11,431 nucleotides of DNA from Amoebophrya sp. AT5.2 (Eukaryota; Sar; Dinophyceae; Syndiniales; Amoebophryaceae). Shown here one piece after another: positions 1-7,323 of the stretch. Position 1 is the stretch's first letter, and each line of letters opens with the position of its first letter. The translations under genes and the position numbers were made by a program. Location of the stretch: positions 1-11,431 of the forward strand of contig RXOD01006066.1 in assembly GCA_005223375.1 (NCBI GenBank). Reading direction: 5' to 3'. The notes beneath the pieces are model-generated. The model had not been told where the DNA came from. It searched no databases and was given only the letters and a program-made list of their open reading frames with translations.

Positions 1-20
1 TGTTCTTGAACTCTTAAACT

Positions 21-26
21 TTTATT
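21..26 (-). terminator. Putative polyadenylation signal
   Basis: The minus strand reads AATAAA 41 nt past the TAA at 67-69. With the stop codon, this supports the end of the long protein gene lying inside the window. A donor-like GAG|GTACCT eight codons before the stop leaves open a further exon beyond the window. Confidence 0.45.
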
Positions 27-66
27 AGAGCGAATGCTGCATCGAACATGAAGATGAACGCAAAAT

Positions 67-3000
67 TTACTTTGTTAGAGGTACCTCCGGCTGTCCATGT
101 CCGATCCGTTTTTTTGCCTGTGTTCCCGGCAACGGAACGAAAACGGCCCCAGACATGCTGCTGTCCTGCACTCCCTGTTCTTGCGTCACCCGCGTCTTAC
201 TCTTCCTGTGTACGAGCACAATTTTTTTCGTCTTCGAAGAGTTGTTGCTCGGAACAGAAGCGGTCGCAGTGGTACTGGAGGACCCGGAATTAGCGGGCGC
301 CCCTGCAACAGAGGCACAATTGATCGCACCAGGCGCCAACGGAAACTTCTCCGCATGGGTCGCGGCTGTATGATGGGCCGCGGAAGAGAGAATCAGTGGC
401 ACTGACACGTGTCCGCAACCGCCGCCCCCGGCCGTGGCGGGCGACCGCTCCGCCCCCACTGGTGAGCGCTCCGCAAGGAAGTCCTTTTTGTTGTCTCCTC
501 CTCCTGGCGGCATCTTCTTCTCCTCAAGAAACGATACTGACTTCTGTGCCTGTGGCTTTCGCACCTCCGCCTGATGTTCCACAGTCCCTACCTCGGCCTC
601 CGGCACCTCCGCATCGGCTTGCAGGGACTTAGAAGTAGTCGTTCGGTCCTCCACCTGGTCCAACATGTCGGTGATTCCCCCTTCCCTGCACGGTTTTACT
701 ACGACAGATCCTTGTCTTTCCGGTTCGCCGTCACCGCCTGCGAAACCTACCTCGTGGTCGTGGTCATCCTCGCCCCCCTCGTTGTTCATGTTTACGATCT
801 CATTATCAACACCGCCAGTCGCAAGAGAACTTTCCAGCTCCCCGGCGTTGCCCTCTTTCATCGGAACATCACGTGCTTGCCCATTGTCGTCGAGTACAAC
901 TTCCTCCGCCGCAACACCAGCAGCTGCTCCGACGATATCGACCTTCGTACCCGCACCAAGTTGTAGGCCACACGCCTCTTGCTCTTCTTTCGCGCGGCCG
1001 AGAATCTTCTCGACGTCTAGGGCCGACTCGCTCCCACAGCTACTATAGGAGGAACTCCGGCTGGTACTTCGCGAAGAGGATGACCTCGACGACCTCGACC
1101 CGGATGAACTCCGTGACACGGACCTGGAGGAGCCCCTGGAATCTTCTTGCCTGCTGCGCTCAGCATCTGCCGCAGGAGATGAGTGTTCCGATCGCGATTG
1201 AGCACGGCCACGAGCAGCTTCTTCTCCGAAAATGGGAGCGGCCTTCTCCTCAACGACGGCTTCCACCTGTTCCGCTGTGCTGCTTCTTAAGTTTAACGTA
1301 GCCGTCGTGTTAATGTTTGTTCCATGTTCGCACGACGACACGGCCTCGTTCAAATTCATCTCCTGCGCAGGCAGGTTGATATTGGCACTAGCCGCCAGAT
1401 TTTCGGTCGCACTTTTCTCTTGCCGTAGCGCTACTTGCTCGAGGACGTAGGAGTCCTGATGCGTCACGCGCTGCGGCAGGGGATGAGGAGCCTCGTGGCC
1501 CACTAGGCTAATTCCCGACTCGATGCTCGATTGCTTCGCAGGATCGCTGGTCAAACCGAGAGATGGAGCCATTGCCATGCCTCCGCCGCTTCGGGGCGAC
1601 CGACTGGGCCGCCGCATCCGCTCTTCGGCAGCCCAAACCGACGATGCCCTCGAAACGCGGACCTCACGCGAAGTTTTAGGCTGCCATTTATGGTCGGCAC
1701 CGATCTTCGTCGTGTTTTTCATCAGCCCACCCTGCTGCGACCCAACGCGACTGTGCACATCGACCAAAGAGTCCAACGTGTCGATCACCTGAGGAACGAA
1801 GTAGAAGAACATACATTTATACAAACGTAGCACAACTTCTTCTTCTATTCGAAAGTCGTACAAAGATAGGAGAAGAACGGAACAACTACCTCACGAAGCG
1901 TTCCTGATATGGCCAGCGCGCCTCTCTTCAGGCCCTGTGTGCTGCAGTGGGATTTGTAGGCTCTGGGCAACTTTTCCACCAGGAGGTCGAGGCCCCCGGT
2001 GCGGATGTCCATCTTTACCTTCGTTTTAATCAAAGAGAGTTTCGGCCAGAAGCAGCGCACGACCCGCCGACCGATTCTCTTAACGATGTCGCCCATCCGC
2101 ACTTTGGAAAAGTCGATTTTCCGCACGTCCCCATTCCGCCCAAGCGGCAACTTTTGAAGCTTCGGGCTGTGGTCCTCCTTCTCAGCATCCGCTGCTCGAC
2201 GAGGGGGAAATTGAAATTGATGCGGTACACTTGATGCTCCTGATCCTCCTGGTGGTCTTGATGCGCCAGAAGTTGAAGCTGAACAGGAAGTTGTGGGCGG
2301 AACAAGATGATGAGTACTAGTCAATCCGAAGCCAAAGCGGTGCTGCTGTAGGAAATGGGATGGAACACTTTTATGATCAGCGATGTATTTTTCACGAAGA
2401 AGCTGCCCGGTGGTCGTCGGTGGGCGCTGAAGCTGGTGATACAAAACTCCATCTCCTGATGTTGTCGCGCCAGGTGTGATTTCAGCCTCCAGGTCCTGCT
2501 TCGACGGGCAGCGCTCCCGGGGCGACGCCCGGTCGTCAAGCTCCAGGTCCCGTCTGATCTCTTCCCGCCCGTGGTCAACATGCAGAGATTGGTCACTCTC
2601 TTTTTCATCTCCCCGCCTGGTGGTTCCTCCTCGCCGGTCCTTGTTTTTCTTCTTCTTTGATCCACCAGCAGCCTTCAGCTCTCGCAGCTCCTCGTCGTCT
2701 GAGTGGTTGCTGTCGTTGCATCTGTGCTTTTTCTCCTTCTTAGACTTTTTCTCCTTCGAAGCTTTGTGCTCCTTCTTGTGGGGGTTTTTATGCAGCTCGG
2801 TAGAGCTCGTGTGCTGGAGCATGCTGTGCATACCGCTACTGTCTACCGACATCGCCGGACCGGCTCCCCCTCCTCCTCCTGCGCCGGGTGCGAGAAGATC
2901 ATGATCGAAGCTGGATGACCCACCAGCAGAGCTCCTCATGTCGAAGCTGCCGTTAGTACCGCCTCCGCTACCACCTCCATACGGGTTTTCGAGCGGGTTA

Positions 3001-5854
3001 ACGGTCCGCGGAGGCCCCATCGGCGCACAAGGAATCACCGGAAGGCTCCGCGTTGGCATCAGCGGAGGAGGGACGCCAAACGCCGCCGCAGGTGGGTTCA
3101 TCTTCAGGAGAATTTGGCGGGGGTCATATCAGCCCTGGGTCCTCTCCCTTTTGCTTTTTATTTTCTAGTATAGCATTCCCTAATAAATCGCGCTCGTTCT
3201 TCTACGTCAAAAATCTCGAAAACCATATTCCGCCTTGACCGATTCATCGCTCCTTGTGGCCCATGATCAGTCGCCTATCAGCCTATACCTTGCTTGTCAC
3301 ATCAAATTATGGCCCAGAAAAACCTCAGTCTGCCCCCTTCGCATTGAGGATGAGGACCCACGGGTGATATATATGGGTTCATGTGGTCTCCGTTCGTAAG
3401 CGCCGTTGCCGCCTCCATGCAGGTCGACCACGTCTGGCGGCGGCGGGTTGATTCCCATTCCACGCGCCCCCGCATAGTTGCAGCTACTTCCTCCCGCACC
3501 GCCGCGGGGCGGCGGGTAATTCGTCCCCCCGGCGCGGTGGTGAAGGTGGTGTTGGGGATGATAGCTGCTGTGATGTGGTGCAGCTCCAGGTGGAGGTCCG
3601 CAACTGGCCGACCGTGGGAGGCTGTAAGGGAGCGGCGGCGGCACCCCCGGCGGCGGAGGTCCGGCGCTGCCGACAACACCCGGGGGCGCGGGGAAGAATG
3701 CTGGTGGATCCTGGCGCATGGATCCTGGCGGACCGCGTCGTCGTGGTCCGCGGATACTGTTATTCATCTGGTGCTGATGCTGATGATGCCCTCCAGCACC
3801 CGCCGACGTCAGACCTCCCCCGCGCCCCGGCGGACGGAGCAGAGGACCAGCACCCAAGCCAGCGCTTTCAGGAGAAGCCGCACCACCTCCGCCGCCAACG
3901 ACCACACAGGAACTCGCCGACTTCGACAGCGGCTGCGACGAATGGGCTGTATTCACCATGTTCGTTCCAATCCCATGATCCCCGTTTTCGTCCCCCGCTG
4001 CTCTCGACGACGTCTCGACCGGTCCCCGGTCACAGCCCAGCACCGCACTCTCCTGCTCCACCTCGACCTCATCCTCGCCGGTCTCGATCTGTTCCTCACT
4101 TGCGAAAAACGCCGCCAGTTGGGCCTTCTCCGCTTCGTCGAAATCTGTTGCGGAGGTGCTAGTGGCGGAGGCTCCACCGGAACAGCCCGGCGCTGCAGTG
4201 GACGAGGTAGTCGAGGCGTTGGTGACCTTCGAGTCTTCGCTGGAGCTTCCGGAGGACGATATTCCAGCGGAGGACTTCAAATCGATACTAGTCCAAGGGT
4301 TCGCCGGGCCGCTCGCGTCCCGCACGAGCAGCACGTCCCGCGCTGTGAAAGTGGTAGGACCGGCTACTTTGCTGAAACCGCGATAAAGTTAAAGTAGGGG
4401 CACTGGTTTGATTTAGATAACGGACGGAGGACGGAGGACGCAGGACGAGGCAAAGCCGCCGTGGTTACTCACCGTCGTTGTACGCATACGCTTTTCAAAA
4501 GAACGAAAGTGCAGAGAAGGAGCGCGAGTAGCTGGCGCCGCGAAATGCAGGTCGAGCCGGTGTTCAGATAAAAACCTGCCCGGAGACTGGCCTAGCACCA
4601 GAAAAATTTTAGACAAAACCAAAAGACAATTCTTCGAGATCTATAAAGCGAAGCTGGTCGCTAAGTCGCTATACGCTTTTCCTTATCCTTTTCTTGATGA
4701 AATAAATTAATAGTGTTTCTTGCGGTCTCACCAGTATCTGGTCTCGCCTGCATATTGTCCTCGTCTTTTTCTCCGGAGGTGGAGCTTCTCTTCCTGCAGC
4801 TGCCCTCCAGAAGTTCATGCTCATCCTTTTCGAAGGGATTGTCGCCTTTCTCGCCGAACTGCTTCTGGATCGTCCTCCTTTTCCTCGCTTTATTCGCAGC
4901 TTCCGCCTCTGCATCGTCCAGCACGCCCGCGGCTGCCAACCACTCCGGCGCCTCCACCAAAATTGGCGGTGTGTTTTCCTTGACGGTGTTCCCACCTTCG
5001 CCTACTTGCTGGAGGTCCCCTTCTTGATGCATTTTCGCGTCTTGACCTTGCAGCTTCAGAAGATGATCTTCCGGAGTTGGCATCGTCATCATCCCGGTGG
5101 TTTTCAGCACGTCGTCGTAGTCGTACTTAGACTTGTAGACCCATTTGTTATCCACAATCGCGATGTTCCGCGCGGATTCCTCCACGTGTTTCTCCGGGTC
5201 CAGGGGCCGCGACGTCGGGAAATTAATGTCCGTCTTAGCTCCCGTTTGGCTCTGGTCGTTGGCCGCTTTCCAGAATGAGTCCAGGTCGGAAGAGTCGTGG
5301 TGCTTGTCAACCGCACCTCCACCGGCGGCCGCAGAAGGAGAACCTCCGCGGTGAATGCTGGTGCCGTCGCCGGGGGAGCCAAGCAGATCATGATCTTCGT
5401 TCGTGATCGCGGTATCGGGCAGGGGAACGTCGCCATATCCGTGTCGGTAACTACTGTTGTAACCCCTGCCGTGGAGGTGCGACGAGTTCTGATATTCCGA
5501 CTCCGCATGTTGATGACCCCACTCTACTTGCTCGCTGCTATACTTGATGTACGAGGAAGTAGACCCCTCAATTTCGCGTGCCCCACCTCCGCCGTAGCCG
5601 TAAGGAAGGTTCCCTCCGCGGCTGGTTGTTTGGACTTGGACCGTCGAAGAAGATGAACCCATCCAGGACTCGGCGGCACCCGGACCTCTGTTGCGTTGCG
5701 GATACCGCCCGGGTTCGCGATTCTGCGGAACCAGTTTCTTGTCGCCAACGTCGTCCCACGTAATGGGCACGCCACGTAATGGGTCGGGCCGCGCCGGTCC
5801 CTGCCTCGATATTTTACACGCGAGCGAAGTAGAAGCAAAACGCAGCTTTTTCAT
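67..5854 (-). CDS. Very long low-complexity protein with RS domain (5-exon model)
   Basis: I do not recognise a family. The model joins 5854-4732, 4575-4473, 4371-3324, 3101-1890 and 1788-67: 1736 codons including TAA, with matching phases 1, 2, 0 and 0. Donors are G|GTGAGA, ACG|GTGAGT, GAG|GTTTTT and GAG|GTAGTT. Exon 1 is Gly/Ser/His-rich, with a more ordered part near 230-270 and a basic KARKRR. Exon 2 is hydrophobic (LLALLLCTFVLL). Exon 3 is Ser/Thr-rich, then acidic, then Pro/Gly/His-rich with polyproline and HQHQHQ. Exon 4 begins Pro/Gly-rich, has a Lys-rich tract near 862-915 and ends in a compact basic core near 1082-1162 that continues into exon 5. Exon 5 has an RS domain near 1358-1412, acidic stretches, and KSVSF near 1578-1582. 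The RS and Lys tracts suggest a nuclear, RNA-related scaffold, by inference. The exon 4-5 join is well supported. Exon 2 is the weakest: using an earlier acceptor breaks the frame, and the locus could be two genes, one ending at the TAG at 4661-4663. Confidence 0.55.
1039..1158 (-). other. RS domain coding tract
   Basis: Forty codons (roughly residues 211-250 of exon 5) encode alternating Arg and Ser, flanked by acidic sequence. RS domains are the signature of SR and SR-related splicing proteins, are phosphorylated by SRPK/CLK kinases and direct proteins to nuclear speckles. No RRM is visible in the same protein, so it would be an SR-related protein rather than a classical SR protein. Confidence 0.75.
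1789..1889 (-). other. Predicted 101-nt intron
   Basis: The donor is GAG|GTAGTT and the acceptor TTCCTCAG|GTG; both ends are phase 0. The intron interior is AT- and pyrimidine-rich compared with the GC-rich flanking exons, and the join yields TLRE-VIDTLDSL without a stop. This is one of the best-supported introns in the window. Confidence 0.75.
1890..2132 (-). other. Compact basic core segment of the long protein
   Basis: This 81-residue segment starts at RKIDFSKVRMGDIVKRIGRR and ends at SGTLRE, where the intron splits it from VIDTLDSLVDVHSRV in exon 5. It is the only long part of the protein with the mixed hydrophobic and basic composition of a folded domain, in contrast to its low-complexity surroundings. 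I cannot match it to a known domain. Confidence 0.5.
3102..3323 (-). other. Predicted 222-nt intron of the long protein gene
   Basis: It begins GAG|GTTTTT and ends TCCTGAAG|ATG, phase 0 at both ends, and contains stops in the flanking frames. The donor is a weak match to consensus. An alternative reading is that the ATG at 3101 is a separate translation start; an in-frame TGA lies 30 nt upstream of it, so the 3'-ward part could be an independent gene of about 978 residues. Confidence 0.45.
4422..4449. repeat. Four tandem 7-bp units in an intron
   Basis: Four copies of a GGACGGA-like heptamer (plus strand; copies 3 and 4 diverged) lie in the predicted intron 4372-4472. On the minus strand this is a CCTCCGT-like pyrimidine-rich run between the strong donor at 4472 and the acceptor at 4372. 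It is a minisatellite-like tract and may add to the polypyrimidine signal. Confidence 0.8.
5756..5783. repeat. 12-bp direct repeat inside coding sequence, 16-nt period
   Basis: CCACGTAATGGG occurs at 5756-5767 and 5772-5783. The period is not a multiple of three, so on the minus strand the same bases are read in two frames: once within P-L-R-G and once within P-I-T-W. Such a repeat near residues 24-33 of the protein suggests local duplication that the protein tolerated. Confidence 0.8.
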
Positions 5855-5899
5855 GATCCGATGATATCATGATCCGCGGTCGTCCACCGCAACTTCCAT
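5800..5899 (-). other. Alternative first exon and acceptor for the long protein gene
   Basis: An upstream ATG at 5899 opens ATG-GAA-GTT-GCG, followed by GTGGAC. An acceptor GAGGCAG|GGACC with an upstream pyrimidine-rich run ends at 5801. Both are phase 0, so the protein could begin MEVA joined to GPARPDP, replacing the first 18 residues of the 5854 start. I cannot choose between the two from sequence alone. Confidence 0.3.
5851..5876. repeat. 10-bp direct repeat over the start codon, 16-nt period
   Basis: TCATGATCCG occurs at 5851-5860 and 5867-5876. On the minus strand each copy provides an ATG, so the start context is duplicated. The upstream copy opens an 18-codon out-of-frame reading frame, while the downstream copy starts the long frame. 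Confidence 0.8.
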
Positions 5900-6171
5900 T
5901 TCGTTTTTCGATCAATCTCTACCACTACCGCGTCAATTCATCGCCGCCTAAACCTACAACGCGCACGTGAATCAGATACACGATGACGAACGCCACACAA
6001 GAAAACTCGTCTCGAGGCTCGGCTCACTATTTGCAACAAACTTCGCAAGATAGTATCTACGACCCATGAGCAGGAAGTAAAACATCATCTTCAACTTCAA
6101 CAAATTTATTAATTTCATCTAGGTAGTGCGGAGCTGAAGACTACGGCAAGGAAATTATGCGAGAAGCTTCT
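5855..6171. other. Intergenic region of about 320 nt
   Basis: It holds the 3' end of the Gly/His-rich gene with its AATAAA, and the leader of the long disordered protein gene. The leader contains an ATG at 5897-5899 that either starts a 10-codon upstream frame or, if GCG|GTGGAC is a donor, is an alternative first exon. A perfect palindrome ATGATATCAT lies at 5861-5870. Nothing else is recognised. Confidence 0.5.
6105..6110 (-). terminator. Putative polyadenylation signal
   Basis: The minus strand reads AATAAA about 60 nt beyond the TGA at 6172-6174. The spacing and the fact that the next gene starts 250 nt further on support a transcript end here. Canonical AATAAA is not used by all protists, so it may be chance. 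Confidence 0.4.
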
Positions 6172-7171
6172 TCAACAGGCAAGCGTGCCCGCCCTAACAC
6201 TCCTTCCGCCGGTCGTCGTGCCGTCGGGCGAGGACGTGGAACCGTCGCCGCTGAGTCGACCGGGCGTCTGTCCGTCACTACCTCCACCGAGGAGGGCATG
6301 CAGGTGCGACGCGTACGGGTCGTCGTCGACAGCGCCGCCTCCTCCGCTCTGCGGCCACCTGCAGTCGTCACCAAGACCGTCGCTGTTGAGGCCCGGGCAC
6401 TGCTCCTACTAAAACTTCTTCGTTATTATCTTGTTTATCGCTGTCGGCGCTCGTTCATCTTTCTTCATACGATACGGCTCCAGTTGTATCTCAAAAACAA
6501 AAAAGCTCCCATGCCTGCGGCATTGCGTGGGCCTCGCAACACAAGCGAAAAATCCGGGCTCGACCTAGAGCTGCTACGGAGGCATGTGAGAAGTGAAGTA
6601 CGCTTCTACGTTGGGTGCCTATTGCAACTGATCAAAAACTCCAAACGCGGCAGATTGGACCAGTATACCAGCAGCAACTGAATGATCTAAAAACAGATTA
6701 ATACGAGTCCTTGACGGATCAACATTTTCAAAATCATGTAGGGAACATTCCCGGGCCCGTAACTTCCTCCGCCACCACAGACCTCGGATATGATCGCGTC
6801 GACAGCATGGTCGTTGGCGTATGCTCGGATGTCCTTCGTTGCTGGATCACGACCTCCTCTGCCGTAGTTCATGTTTCTCCGATGGTGCTGGCCGTGCCCG
6901 TGTCCAGGCCCACCGTATCCGTTTCTCCCGGTTCGAAACGTGGTAGTAAACACACTGGGCTGTCGGGGACGGTATGCATCTTCTTCCCCAACGTCCGGCA
7001 GCACGGGTACGGCACTTTGGAAGGAAAACCGACATTCAGTAGTTTCAGTGATATGTATAAATCTATAAATCTACTGCAGCGAAGCGAGGGCTAGTATTGA
7101 GTAAAATTGCGGAGAAACAATGCAGGACTTTCCTACCCTCGGTACAGACTCGGGCGCGGCAAAGCAGACAT
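6172..7171 (-). CDS. Gly/His-rich protein with RGG-like tract (3-exon model)
   Basis: I do not recognise a family. The model joins 7171-7137, 7062-6705 and 6405-6172, giving 209 codons ending in TGA. Donor CGAGG|GTAGGA with acceptor TATAG|A is phase 2 on both sides; donor CTC|GTATTA with acceptor TAGTAG|GAG is phase 0 on both sides. Residues 1-50 are mixed. Residues 54-82 are Gly/His/Arg-rich with GHGHGQHHRR and NYGRGGRD, an RGG-like composition typical of RNA-binding or phase-separating proteins. Next comes a short helix-like segment (ATKDIRAYANDHAVDAIISEV) and VPYMILKMLIRQ. The last exon is Gly/Ser/Asp/Thr-rich with DDDPYASHLHALLGGG and ends in TLAC. Exon 2 is the best supported part; the tiny first exon is the weakest, and CAG at 6401-6403 is an alternative acceptor two codons further in. 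The reverse strand over exon 3 is also open (174 codons), which I take as a shadow. AATAAA follows the stop by about 60 nt. Confidence 0.5.
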
Positions 7172-7323
7172 CAGTGCTGTGTGGTACAGCAAAGCAAACC
7201 TGCCTCTCTCCTTCTAGTTATCTTTTAGCCCCATCGCCAGCTTGCTACTGCAGATGCAAGCTGCAAGTAGAACTAGCCGAAACTGGTCGACTGAATGCCT
7301 TTTCTCGTGCGGGTTCGGGTTCC
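7172..7323. other. Intergenic gap of 152 nt
   Basis: This separates the stop of the acidic protein gene from the start of the Gly/His-rich protein gene. I see no AATAAA on the minus strand. A CCACACAG acceptor-like site lies at 7184-7177, five bases before the next start codon. Confidence 0.4.
7177..7190 (-). promoter_or_regulatory. Putative trans-splice acceptor before the Gly/His-rich gene
   Basis: The minus strand reads GCTGTACCACACAG at 7190-7177, then CACTG and the ATG at 7171-7169. If it accepts a spliced leader, the genomic part of the 5' untranslated region is only five bases. This is inferred from the acceptor consensus alone. Confidence 0.3.

Noticed and set aside
3381..4397. 338-codon open frame on the plus strand
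   Set aside because: It is antisense to exon 3 of the long protein gene and is Arg/Ser-rich without domains, as expected of a GC-driven shadow.
6508..6532. Possible small hairpin (CCCATGC with GCGTGGG)
   Set aside because: The stem is only seven pairs with one G-U and lies in a predicted intron; no support for a structured RNA gene.
6157..6681. 174-codon plus-strand frame starting with ATG
   Set aside because: It overlaps the predicted last exon of the Gly/His-rich gene on the opposite strand, which has splice sites and downstream AATAAA; the plus frame is basic and matches no family.
6930..6940. GGTTCGAAAC resembling a tRNA B box
   Set aside because: No A box or cloverleaf can be formed around it, and it lies in a predicted coding exon.
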